A DNA stretch of 64,000 nucleotides from Nocardioides luteus. Lineage in GTDB: Bacteria; Actinomycetota; Actinomycetes; Propionibacteriales; Nocardioidaceae. The stretch spans positions 3,030,501 through 3,094,500 of the forward strand of contig NZ_JADOVJ010000001.1 of NCBI RefSeq assembly GCF_015752315.1, in the 5' to 3' direction. Every line of letters starts with the position of its first letter. The first letter of the stretch is position 1. Positions 52,846 through 61,996 of the stretch are shown piece by piece. Under the pieces are notes generated by a model that was not told the origin of the DNA, ran no database searches, and saw only the letters and a list, made by a program, of their open reading frames with translations. Made by a program: the position numbers and the translations under genes.

Positions 52846-53831
52846 CGACGGCGACCGCGCTGGAGACCACCTATCGCGACATGCTCCGGGAGGCGCTGCG
52901 CGAGGCGCTCCGCGAGGACGACCGGGTGTTCCTGATGGGTGAGGACGTCGGCGACTACGGCGGCTGCTTCGCGGTGAGCCTCGGTCTTCTGGAGGAGTTC
53001 GGTCCTGAGCGGATCCGGGACACCCCCCTCTCCGAGTCGGCGTTCGTCGGCGCCGGGATCGGAGCGGCGATCGGGGGGATGCGGCCGGTCGTCGAGATCA
53101 TGACCGCCAACTTCAGCCTGCTCGCGCTGGACCAGATCATGAACACCGCGGCATCGCTTCTCTACATGTCCGGCGGGCAGTACAACGTACCCCTGGTGAT
53201 CCGGATGACCACCGGCGCCGGACGGCAGCTGGCCGCGCAGCACTCGCACAGCCTCGAAGGGTGGTACGCCCATATCCCGGGCATCCGCGTGCTCACGCCG
53301 GCCACGCTCGAGGATGCCCGCGGCATGCTCTCCCCCGCGCTCGCCGACCCCGACCCCGTGCTCATCTTCGAACACGGCTCGTTGTACACGCTGAAGGGGA
53401 CGATCGCCGCCGATGCCGGCCCGGTCGACATCGACCACGCCGCCATCCGCCGACCAGGCACCGACCTGTCGTTGATCACCTACGGCGGCACCTTGCAGAA
53501 GACGCTCGAGGCGGCCGAGACCCTGGCCGGGGACGGGATCTCCGCCGAGGTCGTCGACCTACGCACCCTGCGCCCGCTCGATGACGCGACGATCCTCGAC
53601 TCGGTGCGCCGTACGCACCGAGCCGTCGTCGTGGACGAGGGCTGGCGCAGCGGCAGCATCTCCGCCGAGATCAGTGCCCGGATCATGGAGCAGGCCTTCT
53701 ACGACCTCGATGCTCCGGTGCAGCGGGTCTGCACCACCGAGGTGCCTCTCCCGTACGCCAAGCACCTCGAGGATGCCGCGCTCCCGCAGCCCGAGGGCAT
53801 CGTCGCCGCCGCTCGCAGGCTGATGAGGTGA
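52842..53831 (+). CDS. 2-oxoacid dehydrogenase E1 beta
   Basis: A 329-residue E1-beta subunit (transketolase pyrimidine-binding plus C domain): [104 protein letters not shown]. With E1-alpha it decarboxylates a 2-oxoacid (pyruvate or acetoin-like). The start overlaps the E1-alpha stop (ATGA). E2 follows three bases after its stop. E3 is not in the window. Confidence 0.94.
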   Translation: MTTATALETTYRDMLREALREALREDDRVFLMGEDVGDYGGCFAVSLGLLEEFGPERIRDTPLSESAFVGAGIGAAIGGMRPVVEIMTANFSLLALDQIMNTAASLLYMSGGQYNVPLVIRMTTGAGRQLAAQHSHSLEGWYAHIPGIRVLTPATLEDARGMLSPALADPDPVLIFEHGSLYTLKGTIAADAGPVDIDHAAIRRPGTDLSLITYGGTLQKTLEAAETLAGDGISAEVVDLRTLRPLDDATILDSVRRTHRAVVVDEGWRSGSISAEISARIMEQAFYDLDAPVQRVCTTEVPLPYAKHLEDAALPQPEGIVAAARRLMR

Positions 53832-53834
53832 GCC

Positions 53835-55055
53835 ATGGCCGACTTCACCATGCCCTCGCTGGGAGCCGACATGGACGAGGGCACGCTCCAGGAGTGGCTG
53901 GTCAAACCCGGTGACACCGTCCACAAGGGCGACATCGTCGCCGTGGTGGACACCGCCAAGGCCAACATCGAGGTGGAGTCCTTCGTGGAAGGCGTCGTCC
54001 AGCAGCTGCTCGTCGAACCGGGGACCACCGTCCCCGTCGGACAGGTCCTCGCGGTCCTCGGGAACGGAGTCGCCACGGCGTCTTCCGCTGAGGAACCTGC
54101 CGAGCCGCCGGCCCCGGCCGAAGCACCACCTACCCCGCCGCCCACCTCCCCACCTGTCGCGTCGGAGAGCGCCCCGGAGGAGGCCAGGGTGGCTGCCGAG
54201 CGGCCCGGGTCGGTCCGCGTCACGCCGCTCGCACGACGCCTGGCAGCCGAGCTGGGTGTCGACCTGGGAACGGTGACGACGACGGACGACGCGCCGATCC
54301 GCGCGAAGGACGTACGCGCCGCCGCAGCCGTCCTGCGCCCGGCTCCGGAGCCGACCTCCGAGGAACCCGGCCCCGCGCAACAGCCGTCGAAGGCGGAGGC
54401 GATGCGCACCGTGATCGCCAACCTGATGAGCCGTTCGAAGCGCGAGGTTCCCCACTACTACCTCTCGACGACGGTCGATCTGGCACCGGCGATGGCATGG
54501 CTGCATGAGCGCAACCGTGCCCTCGACGTCAGCCACCGGCTGGTGCCGGCGGCACTGATGCTGAAGGCGACAGCGCTCGCCGCGCAGGCGACGCCGGCGC
54601 TGAACGGCTTCTGGGTCGACGGCGGCTTCACCCCCGGCGGCGCGGTGCACCTGGGCATCGCGATCTCCCTTCGCGGCGGTGGACTGGTAGCCCCCGCGCT
54701 GCACGACGCGGCCGACCTCTCCGTCGAGGAGCTGATGGCGGGGATGCGAGACCTGGTGACGCGCGCCCGCGCAGGGCGCCTGCGTGGCAGCGAGCTCAGC
54801 GACTCGACCATCACGGTCACCAACCTCGGCGAGCAGGGCGTGGAGGCGGTGCACGGGGTCATCTACCCGCCGCAGGTGGCGCTGGTGGGCTTCGGCCGCG
54901 TCGTCGAACGGCCCTGGGCGGTGGACGGCCTCATCGGCGTACGTCCTGTCACCACTCTCACTCTCGCGGGCGACCACCGCGCCACCGACGGCTTCACCGG
55001 CGCCCGCTTCCTCACCGACATCGAGCAACGACTCCAGCACCCGGAGGAGCTATGA
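53835..55055 (+). CDS. 2-oxoacid dehydrogenase E2 (dihydrolipoyl acyltransferase)
   Basis: A 406-residue E2: one lipoyl domain (residues 1-75) with lipoylated K42 in DTAKANIEVES, an Ala/Pro linker (~76-120), an E3/E1-binding domain (~125-165, VTPLARRLAAELGVDLGTV), and a catalytic trimer domain with H381 in DHRATDGFTGARFL. It transfers the acyl group from lipoamide to CoA. Its stop overlaps the ACP start (ATGA). The single lipoyl domain fits acetoin- or short PDH-type complexes. Confidence 0.94.
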   Translation: MADFTMPSLGADMDEGTLQEWLVKPGDTVHKGDIVAVVDTAKANIEVESFVEGVVQQLLVEPGTTVPVGQVLAVLGNGVATASSAEEPAEPPAPAEAPPTPPPTSPPVASESAPEEARVAAERPGSVRVTPLARRLAAELGVDLGTVTTTDDAPIRAKDVRAAAAVLRPAPEPTSEEPGPAQQPSKAEAMRTVIANLMSRSKREVPHYYLSTTVDLAPAMAWLHERNRALDVSHRLVPAALMLKATALAAQATPALNGFWVDGGFTPGGAVHLGIAISLRGGGLVAPALHDAADLSVEELMAGMRDLVTRARAGRLRGSELSDSTITVTNLGEQGVEAVHGVIYPPQVALVGFGRVVERPWAVDGLIGVRPVTTLTLAGDHRATDGFTGARFLTDIEQRLQHPEEL

Positions 55056-55330
55056 CCCACGACGCCACCATGTCTCCCGCTGCCGCCCGGGCCGCGATCG
55101 CCGCCGTGATCCGGCGGATCGTGCCCGACGCCGACCTCGACGGGCTCGCCGACGACGACCCCATCCGCGCCGAGCTCGAGCTCGACTCGCTGGACTTCCT
55201 CTCCTTCGTCGAGCTGCTCAGTGACGCGACGGGCATTCGTATCGACGAGTCCGACTACCCGGACCTCTCGACGATGGCGCGCGCCATCTCGTTCCTGACG
55301 GCTCGCGGCACCGTCCACGGAGACGGATAG
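55052..55330 (+). CDS. acyl carrier protein
   Basis: A 92-residue ACP: four-helix pattern with the phosphopantetheine site S46 in LELDSLDFLSFVELL, and acidic composition. It begins inside the E2 stop codon (55052), so it is made with the dehydrogenase complex. An ACP here could receive the acyl group from E2, or serve lipoate/octanoyl supply, instead of the usual fatty-acid role. No ketosynthase or acyltransferase genes adjoin it. Confidence 0.88.
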   Translation: MTHDATMSPAAARAAIAAVIRRIVPDADLDGLADDDPIRAELELDSLDFLSFVELLSDATGIRIDESDYPDLSTMARAISFLTARGTVHGDG

Positions 55331-55431
55331 CCGCGCCCCGGGTGATGGGGGCGGTCCGCGGCCGGAGTCGACCGGCCGGAGTCGACCAGCCCGAACAGCT
55401 CCTGGGCCAGGGGCCGTCGCTCGCCGACCTG
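55331..55431. repeat. convergent intergenic region with 14-bp direct repeat
   Basis: GGCCGGAGTCGACC occurs twice in tandem (55360-55373 and 55374-55387) in the 101-bp space between the ACP gene and the convergent kinase-fusion gene. The site may be a terminator area; no long hairpin stands out. Confidence 0.5.
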
Positions 55432-56919
55432 TCAGAGCCCCATCGTGCCGATCACGGTCTCCAAGGTCTCGGCGACAGGGGCGTCGGTGGACACCGCCAA
55501 GGCTCCCCGCCAAGGCGTCTCGGCGCGGCTCATGCTGGCTGCGATCTTCTCGTCGGCATCCGAGATGTCGTCGCGAGCCGCGATCCGGGCGGCCGCCATC
55601 TCGGGGGCTACCTCGCAGTGCAGGACGCTGAGGGTGCTGTACGTCGTGCGCGCGGCCTCCTCGACGAGGACCCGGTGTGCCGGGTCCGTCCAGGAGGCGT
55701 CGAGCACGACGGACTCTCCGTGGGCGAGCAGTGTCGTCGCCCGCTGGAGCAGCTCGGAGTACGTCTTGGCCGTCCATGCGGGGCTGTAGATGCCCTCTTG
55801 CCACCCAGCCGCAGCATGGTGTTCCGGGTCGATGCCGGCGATCTCCTTGCGCAGCTGGTCGCTGCTGAGCACGACCATGCCCAGTCGGGCGGCAAGCCCT
55901 CGGGCCAGGGTCGACTTCCCCGTTCCCGGGGATCCTGCGACGGCGACGAGTCTGACCTCTCCACGGCGCAGGTGGTCGCGGGCGAGCTCTGCGAGGCGTA
56001 CGGCCTCGCCGGCGGAGTCCCGGGCTCGCTGCCAGGAATGAGCCTGCTCGGTGCGCAGCGCCGTCACCTTGGCCCGCATGAACGCCCGGTACGCGATGTA
56101 GTGGTCCGCGAGGGACTCGGGGTAGATGTCCGCCCCGAACTCACGGTAGGCGGCCATCAGCTCCGCCGCGAGGTGGGCTCCTCCGAGCCGCTCGAGATCC
56201 ATCGCCAGGCAGGCGACGTCATCGAGGCCGTCGAGGCGGCGCAGACGGTCGTCGAACTCGAGGCAGTCGAGGATGCGCGGACCGTCGGGCAGGCAGAAGA
56301 TGTCGTCGGCGAGGAGATCTCCGTGGCCGTCGATGACTCGCCCGGTGTCGACCCGCTCGGCGAACAATGGCTCGCGGCCCTCGATGTAGCGGCTGCTGAG
56401 CCGCTCGACCTCGTCGACGAGGCCGTCGTCGAGAAGCCTGCCTCGAAACCGGGCCACCTCGTCCAGATTGTGCCGCCAGCGCGACCTGAGGGCCGACACG
56501 CCACCCTCGTCCGCGATCTCGGGTCCTCGCTCGGCACGAGCGTGGAAGGCGGCGACGACCCGCGCGATCCTGCGCACCTCCTCCGCGACGGGCTCCCCCT
56601 GGCGCACCAGCGTGGCAAGACGCCGGTCGTCGGGCATACGCCGCATCACGATCCCGGGCTCGGACGAACCGTCGGCCAGCGGCAGCTCGACCAGGCCCAC
56701 GTACACGTCCGATGCGAGCCGGCGGTTGAGCTCCAGCTCCCGACGACACACCTGGCGCCGCACCTCCTGCTCGCGAAAGTCCAGGAACACCAGGTCGACG
56801 GGCTTCTTCAGCTTGTACGCGGTCTGCCCGACGAACACGACGAGCCCCGAGTGGGTCTCACGCACCCCTCCGTATGCCTCACCGTCGATCCCCACCGGCA
56901 TCGGCTCGGTCTCGGTCAC
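55432..56919 (-). CDS. aminoglycoside phosphotransferase-like / AAA kinase fusion (Rv2004c-like)
   Basis: A 495-residue protein. The N-terminal ~320 residues look like a phosphotransferase/kinase fold (VVFVGQTAYKLKKPVDLVFLDF as the Lys-containing strand, VIDGHGDLLADDIFCL as the HGD catalytic motif, LDCLEFDDRLRRLD as the metal motif). The C-terminal ~160 residues are a P-loop kinase (VAVAGSPGTGKSTLARGLAARLG, SSDQLRKEIAG). Mycobacterial Rv2004c, a DosR-regulon protein, has this architecture. Its start overlaps the alcohol dehydrogenase stop (ATGA). Last gene of a three-gene operon from 60754. Confidence 0.87.
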   Translation of the reverse strand: MTETEPMPVGIDGEAYGGVRETHSGLVVFVGQTAYKLKKPVDLVFLDFREQEVRRQVCRRELELNRRLASDVYVGLVELPLADGSSEPGIVMRRMPDDRRLATLVRQGEPVAEEVRRIARVVAAFHARAERGPEIADEGGVSALRSRWRHNLDEVARFRGRLLDDGLVDEVERLSSRYIEGREPLFAERVDTGRVIDGHGDLLADDIFCLPDGPRILDCLEFDDRLRRLDGLDDVACLAMDLERLGGAHLAAELMAAYREFGADIYPESLADHYIAYRAFMRAKVTALRTEQAHSWQRARDSAGEAVRLAELARDHLRRGEVRLVAVAGSPGTGKSTLARGLAARLGMVVLSSDQLRKEIAGIDPEHHAAAGWQEGIYSPAWTAKTYSELLQRATTLLAHGESVVLDASWTDPAHRVLVEEAARTTYSTLSVLHCEVAPEMAAARIAARDDISDADEKIAASMSRAETPWRGALAVSTDAPVAETLETVIGTMGL

Positions 56920-57938
56920 AACGGCACCGAGGTTCTGGTCAGACCGTTCATCTCGAGGACCGCGACGCCGCGTACCCGGTCCTCGGCGAGGTCTGCGAGT
57001 GCCCGGTCGGCATAGCCCATGGGGTAGCGGGTCACCTCGGCGTGGAGCCCCAGCCGACCAGCGAGCCGGAAGAGCTCGGCCCCGTCGGCCCGGGTGTTCG
57101 AGGTGACGCTGGTGAGCGTCCGCTCACGAAAGAGATCGTGCTGGTAGTCGAGCGGCGGGATGTCGGAGAGGTGGATACCTGCTACCGCACAGGTGCCACC
57201 GGCTTCGAGACCGGCGAGCGCCTCACGAACGACCTCACCGGCCGGCGCGAACACGATCGCCGAGTCGAGCGGCGGCACGACACCGCCAGGACCGACCGCG
57301 GTGACCGCGCCGAGTTCGAGCGCGAGCCGGCGCGCCTCCTCGCCGCGGGTGACGACATGCACCTCGGCGCCCTGATGGATCGCGATCTGCGCGGTCAGGT
57401 GGGCGCTCGCCCCGAACCCGTAGAGGCCCAGCCGGCCTCCCGGTGGGAGCGCCGAACGGCACAAGGCGCGATAGCCGATGATCCCCGCGCACAGCAGCGG
57501 CGCCGCCTGGACCGGAGTCAGCGGCTCCGGGATCACGTAGGTGTAGTCGATCGGCGCCACGGCATACTCGGCATAGCCCCCATCGGCGTCCCAACCGGTG
57601 TAGCGAGACTGCTCGCAGAGGTTCTCGGCGCCGCTCCGGCACCATCGGCACCGACCGCAGGTGGAGCGCAGCCAGGGCACCCCGACCCGGGCACCGACCT
57701 CGGGCGCACCCACCTCGTGGTCGCCGCGAGCCAGCACCCGGCCCACGATCTCGTGTCCCGGCACCACCGGGCTGCGGTGGCGGGGAAGGTCACCGTCGAC
57801 GACGTGCAGGTCCGTCCGGCAGACTCCGCACGCCTCCACCGCGATGAGGACCTCCCCTGGGGCCGGTTCAGGCACCTTGATCTGGCCGGCCGACAGGCGG
57901 CCCTCGCCGGCCGTTCTCCATCCGAGCATGGTCGCCAT
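56916..57938 (-). CDS. zinc-dependent alcohol dehydrogenase (medium-chain)
   Basis: A 340-residue MDR alcohol dehydrogenase. Catalytic zinc ligands C and H/E in VEACGVCRTDLHVVDGDLP and VPGHEIVG; structural zinc Cys set in STCGRCRWCRSGAENLC; nucleotide loop LGLYGFGASAHLTAQIAI. The AdhA-like length fits aldehyde reduction in fermentation. ATG 57938 overlaps the stop of the GNAT-ligase gene (TGATG). It is the middle gene of the operon, so hypoxic NADH disposal is a likely role. Confidence 0.92.
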   Translation of the reverse strand: MATMLGWRTAGEGRLSAGQIKVPEPAPGEVLIAVEACGVCRTDLHVVDGDLPRHRSPVVPGHEIVGRVLARGDHEVGAPEVGARVGVPWLRSTCGRCRWCRSGAENLCEQSRYTGWDADGGYAEYAVAPIDYTYVIPEPLTPVQAAPLLCAGIIGYRALCRSALPPGGRLGLYGFGASAHLTAQIAIHQGAEVHVVTRGEEARRLALELGAVTAVGPGGVVPPLDSAIVFAPAGEVVREALAGLEAGGTCAVAGIHLSDIPPLDYQHDLFRERTLTSVTSNTRADGAELFRLAGRLGLHAEVTRYPMGYADRALADLAEDRVRGVAVLEMNGLTRTSVPL

Positions 57939-60754
57939 CAGGTGCCCACGTCCGACCCGCCCGGCCCGATCGGAGGGCGCAGTCGCCTCAGGTCCGGGTC
58001 GGGTGCCTGCGCGGCCGGGTGCAGTCGAACCTTCGCGTCGACGACCGAGACACCGCGCTCGTGCACGATCACGGGATTGAGGTCGATCTCGGCGACCTCC
58101 GGAAGATCGTCGGCAAGACGGCCGAGACACACGAGGAGGTGCTCGACGGCGGCTGCGTCGGCCGCCGGCGCGCCGCGGTAGCCGGTGAGCAGCGGCGCGG
58201 TGCGCAAGTCCGCGATCGCAGCGGCCGCGTCGGCACGGCAGAGCGGCGTCAGGAGGAAGCTGCGGTCCTCGATCAGCTCGGTGTACACACCGCCGTACCC
58301 CACCATCACCAGGGGCCCGAAGACCTTGTCCTGGGTGACGCCGGCGATCAGCTCGACGCCGGCGGGGACCTGACGCTGGACGAGCAGGCCCGGACGCTCG
58401 GCCGCGATGCCGAGGAGCTCGTGCGCGGCGAGACGCACCTCGTCGGGACTCCTCAGACCGAGTCGTACGCCGCCGACGTCGGTGCGATGCGCGAGCGGGT
58501 CGGCGACCTTGACCACCACGGGATACCCCACCCACTCTGCGGCGTCGACCGCCTCCTCCGCACCGTCGGCCAGGACGCTCGGCAGCACCCCGATCCCGTA
58601 CGCAGCGAGCAGCTGCCGAGCGTCCGGCTCGGGGAGCCGGCACCCCTCGGGGGCCACCCGCAGCGTGCGGGCGACCACCTCACGGGCAGTCGCCCGGCTC
58701 CCGGCAGGCGCCTCGGAGACCGGGGTGTGGGGCTCGGCGCGCCACTCGGCGTAGCGGGCGATCGGGCCGAGGGCACGGGCGGCGTCCTCGGGGAACGAGA
58801 ACACGGGCACACGATGGTCACCGGCGCTGATCGGGCGGCTCGGGCCGTGCGGGTCGAGCATCACCGCGATGGTCGTCACCGGGGGTGCGTCCTCGTCCGA
58901 GCCGGCTCGCAACGCGGTGCGCAGCGCGCGGGTGAAGGATGCGTAGGAGAGGCCGGGCAGCGGGGTGCGCAGCGCGATCAGCATGTCGATCTCACCGCTG
59001 CGGGCGATCGTCGAGACCACCTCGGAGTAGGCCTCCCAGCCGACGTCGGAGCCGAGGTCGACGGGCATCTGCACGGACGAGGCGTCCGGCACGATCTCCC
59101 GGATCGCGGCCATGGTCTCGGCGCTCAGCGTCGTGAGCCGCAGCCCCTCGCTCGCGCAGGCGTCGGCGGCCAGGATCCCCGGGCCACCGGCGTTGCTGAC
59201 GATCCCGACCCGGCGACCGCCGGGCAGGGGCTGGTTCGCGAGCACACTGGTGGTCTGCAGCAGCTGCTCGAGGCCGTGCACGCCGATCACCCCACACTGC
59301 CGGAAGAGCGCGTCCACCGCGTCCGCGGACGTCACCGCCGAAGCGGTGTGGCCGAGAGCTCCCTGCCGGCCCGCATGGCTGCTGCCGCCCACCAGGGCGA
59401 CGACCGGCTTGTGTGCGCCCAGCCGCCTGGCCAGACGGGAGAACTTGCGCGGGTTGCCGAACGACTCCAGGTAGAGCGCGACCACGTCGGTGGCGTGGTC
59501 CTCGGCTGCGTACATGAGGAGGTCGTTGCAGCTGACGTCGGCCTTGTTGCCGGAGGAGATGAACGCCGACAGGCCCACGCCGAGCTCTTCGGCCCGCTGC
59601 AGCGCCGCGATCCCCACCGCGCCGGACTGGGTCATCATCGCCACCCGTCCGCGTCCTGCGCTCATGGGCGAGAAGGTGGCGTCCAGCCGGACGTCGGGAT
59701 CGGTGTTGGCGACACCGAGGCAGTTGGGACCCACCACACGCATCCCCGATCCGCGGGCGATCGCCAGGACCTCGTCCTGCAGACGCTGCCCCTCCGGGCC
59801 CGCCTCGGCGAAGCCGCTGGAGAGGATCACCACGTCGCGCACGCCGCCCTGGGCGCACTCGCGTACGACCTTCGGCACCTCGGCGGCGGGCACCGCGAGG
59901 ACCGCCAGATCCACCGGTGCGACATCGAGTATCGAGGAGTGGCAACGCATCCCCAGCAGGTAGTCGCAGTGCGGGTTGACGGGATGGACGGTGCCGGTGA
60001 ACCGGGCCCGCAGCAGGTTGCGCACGACCTGGTGGCCGGGGTGGGACTCGCGCCGGCTCGCACCGATCACGGCCACCGAGCGTGGCCGCAGCAGGGTGCC
60101 GATCGAGTCGGCGTCCGCGCGTTGTTCACGAGCGGCCATCGCCGCCAGCACGCGCTCGGTGAGCCGCACCGGGAAGCGCACCTCGACGGTCTCCCGGTGC
60201 GGGGACGAGGTGAGCTCGAACCCGGCATGGTGAAGCACGTCGAACGCGGCGGCGTTGTCGGCCATCACGTACGTCACCAGATCGGTCACGCCCGCCTCGG
60301 ACGCCGCGACCGCCAGATGCTCGAGGAGCAGGGTGGCCACGCCGCGATGGACGTACCGGTCGGCGACGACCACCGCCAGCTCGGCCTCCCCATCTCCTGC
60401 CGCCCTCGTGCAGCTCGCCAGTCCGGCGATGTGACCGTCGACGACCGCGACCTTCGCGACCGCCTCGCCGTCGGCAAGCCGTGGCAGCAGACCCTCGACG
60501 AACCGCGCGGCGTCGAGGTCGCCGACGTGGAAGAACCGCTCGTAGCGATGCCGGTCGGAGAGCTCCTCGTGGAGGTGGACCAGCCGGTCCCGGTCCCCTG
60601 GCGCCGCGTCACGTACGCGGGCGATCGTGCCGTCGCGCAGGAGCACGTCCTCGCCCGCCGGCCCGGTGCCCACCTCCGACCGTCCGATCACCCTGCTACC
60701 TCCTGCTGTCGATCCCTCTGCTGCCGATCTCTCTGCTGTCGGTCTCTGCACCAT
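57938..60754 (-). CDS. GNAT domain fused to acyl-CoA synthetase (ADP-forming)
   Basis: A 938-residue fusion. N-terminal GNAT domain at about residues 40-205 (RVRDAAPGDRDRLVHLHEELSDRHRYERFFHVGD, VADRYVHRGVATLLLEHLAVAASEAGV); CoA-binding and ligase domains at ~225-690 (SVAVIGASRRESHPGHQVVRNLL, MTQSGAVGIAALQRAEELG, and phospho-His motif GALGHTASAVTSADAVDALFRQCG); ATP-grasp domain at ~720-920 (YPVVVKVADPLAHRTDVGGVRL). The ligase half can form ATP from acyl-CoA; the GNAT half is as in Pat-type protein acetyltransferases. Start may be ATG 60754 or GTG 60760. First gene of its operon, behind the box pair at 60791-60828. Confidence 0.92.
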   Translation of the reverse strand: MVQRPTAERSAAEGSTAGGSRVIGRSEVGTGPAGEDVLLRDGTIARVRDAAPGDRDRLVHLHEELSDRHRYERFFHVGDLDAARFVEGLLPRLADGEAVAKVAVVDGHIAGLASCTRAAGDGEAELAVVVADRYVHRGVATLLLEHLAVAASEAGVTDLVTYVMADNAAAFDVLHHAGFELTSSPHRETVEVRFPVRLTERVLAAMAAREQRADADSIGTLLRPRSVAVIGASRRESHPGHQVVRNLLRARFTGTVHPVNPHCDYLLGMRCHSSILDVAPVDLAVLAVPAAEVPKVVRECAQGGVRDVVILSSGFAEAGPEGQRLQDEVLAIARGSGMRVVGPNCLGVANTDPDVRLDATFSPMSAGRGRVAMMTQSGAVGIAALQRAEELGVGLSAFISSGNKADVSCNDLLMYAAEDHATDVVALYLESFGNPRKFSRLARRLGAHKPVVALVGGSSHAGRQGALGHTASAVTSADAVDALFRQCGVIGVHGLEQLLQTTSVLANQPLPGGRRVGIVSNAGGPGILAADACASEGLRLTTLSAETMAAIREIVPDASSVQMPVDLGSDVGWEAYSEVVSTIARSGEIDMLIALRTPLPGLSYASFTRALRTALRAGSDEDAPPVTTIAVMLDPHGPSRPISAGDHRVPVFSFPEDAARALGPIARYAEWRAEPHTPVSEAPAGSRATAREVVARTLRVAPEGCRLPEPDARQLLAAYGIGVLPSVLADGAEEAVDAAEWVGYPVVVKVADPLAHRTDVGGVRLGLRSPDEVRLAAHELLGIAAERPGLLVQRQVPAGVELIAGVTQDKVFGPLVMVGYGGVYTELIEDRSFLLTPLCRADAAAAIADLRTAPLLTGYRGAPAADAAAVEHLLVCLGRLADDLPEVAEIDLNPVIVHERGVSVVDAKVRLHPAAQAPDPDLRRLRPPIGPGGSDVGT

Positions 60755-60761
60755 GACCACC

Positions 60762-60828
60762 AGCCAACCGCCGCCGCTCCTCGACCGTGAGAGAAGTGAG
60801 TCCGGACGCGTCGGGCCCTTCGTCCCGG
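60762..60828 (-). promoter_or_regulatory. paired DosR-type boxes and -10-like TTGGCT before GNAT-ligase operon
   Basis: Box 1 CGGGCCCTTCGTCCCGG (60812-60828), box 2 GAGAAGTGAGTCCGGA (60791-60806), centres ~22 bp apart; AGCCAA at 60762-60767 reads TTGGCT on the minus strand, 23 bp after box 2. Box 1 ends just before the ABC permease stop at 60833. Confidence 0.65.
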
Positions 60829-60832
60829 ACGC

Positions 60833-61996
60833 TCACCCGGTGAGGATCCGGCGGCGGAGCGCCCACGAGCCGATGCCGAAGAGGGCCGCGGCGAACCCGG
60901 CGAGCACGCCCAGCTGCGGGAGGACGTCGAGGACGGTGCCGTCGTGGCGTACCAGCGTCGCGAAGCCGTCGGCGGCCCACGCGTGCGGCGTCAGGTGGGC
61001 GATGGTGAGCATCGTGGGCGAGTAGAACTCCAGCGGCATCATGGAGCCGCCCAGGGCGGAGATGCCCAGGCCGGCCAGCAGGCCGACCGCGGTGGACTGC
61101 TGGGCGTTCGTGGCGGCTGCTCCGAGCACCATGCCCGCTCCCCCGGCGACGGTCGCGAACAGCAGCATCATCAGCGCCGCGGCGATCGGGGCGCCCCACG
61201 AGACACCGAACAGCAGGGCGGCACCGATCATGATGACGAGGCCCTGGACGACCGCGATCGCGATGCGTCCGAGAGCCTCCCCCGCGACGATGGTCGCGAC
61301 CCGGGTGGGGGTGGCGAACATCCGGCGGGCGACGCCGAGCCGCCTGGTCTCGATCAGCGACGCCGCCGTCGTCATCGACGTGACGAACGTGAACAGCAGC
61401 AGCTGGCTGCTCGCGCCGAGGTCGAAGCGGCCCAGATCCTCGGGAAGCGGCGCGGACCCGACCGTGGTGGTCGACACCGCGACGTCGGCGACCCGGCCCG
61501 CGAACGCGTCCCCACGGACGAGGTTCGCCCGGAACTCGCCGCCGAGCTCGTGCTGCAAGGTTCTGGCCACTCGGTACCGCCCTGCTTGGTCGTCGACGAC
61601 GGCCCGGACGATCATGCCGATCTGCTGGGCGCTCCGGTCGGACCGCGAGAGGTACTCGACCGTGGTGTCCCGCCCGCCCTCGACCCGGTCGTCGTACGCC
61701 TCCGGGACGACGACCGCTGCTTCGAGGCCGCCCTCCTCGACCGCTTCGACCGCCTCGGCGCGGCTCTCGAAACGACGTACGTCGATGCCCTCGGCGTCCT
61801 CGAGGGCGGCCACCAGGTCGCCGGAGAGCGCCCCCGCGGCCGGCTGGGCCACCCCGACGCGGGGCTCGTAGTCGCCGCCGAACGCGATGCCCAGCACGGT
61901 GATCATCAGCAGCGGGAAGAGCACGAAGAAGAAGGCGTTGGTGCGGTCCTTCAGGGAGCGACGCAGGTTCGTCCAGGCGATCGTGATCGCGGTCAT
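60833..61996 (-). CDS. ABC-2 type transporter permease
   Basis: A 387-residue ABC-2 permease: one N-terminal TM (AFFFVLFPLLMITVLGIAFGG), a ~170-residue extracytoplasmic domain and five C-terminal TM helices (QLLLFTFVTSMTTAASLIETRRLGVARRMFATPT...). It is the last of a three-gene exporter operon and overlaps the previous permease stop (ATGA). The partner ATPase is at 63171. It probably exports drugs or lipids; substrate unknown. Confidence 0.92.
   Translation of the reverse strand: MTAITIAWTNLRRSLKDRTNAFFFVLFPLLMITVLGIAFGGDYEPRVGVAQPAAGALSGDLVAALEDAEGIDVRRFESRAEAVEAVEEGGLEAAVVVPEAYDDRVEGGRDTTVEYLSRSDRSAQQIGMIVRAVVDDQAGRYRVARTLQHELGGEFRANLVRGDAFAGRVADVAVSTTTVGSAPLPEDLGRFDLGASSQLLLFTFVTSMTTAASLIETRRLGVARRMFATPTRVATIVAGEALGRIAIAVVQGLVIMIGAALLFGVSWGAPIAAALMMLLFATVAGGAGMVLGAAATNAQQSTAVGLLAGLGISALGGSMMPLEFYSPTMLTIAHLTPHAWAADGFATLVRHDGTVLDVLPQLGVLAGFAAALFGIGSWALRRRILTG

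Noticed and set aside
58019..60790. 923-residue open frame on the plus strand
   Set aside because: Antisense to the well-supported GNAT-acyl-CoA ligase; composition (many H, R, G, D) is typical of a high-GC shadow frame.
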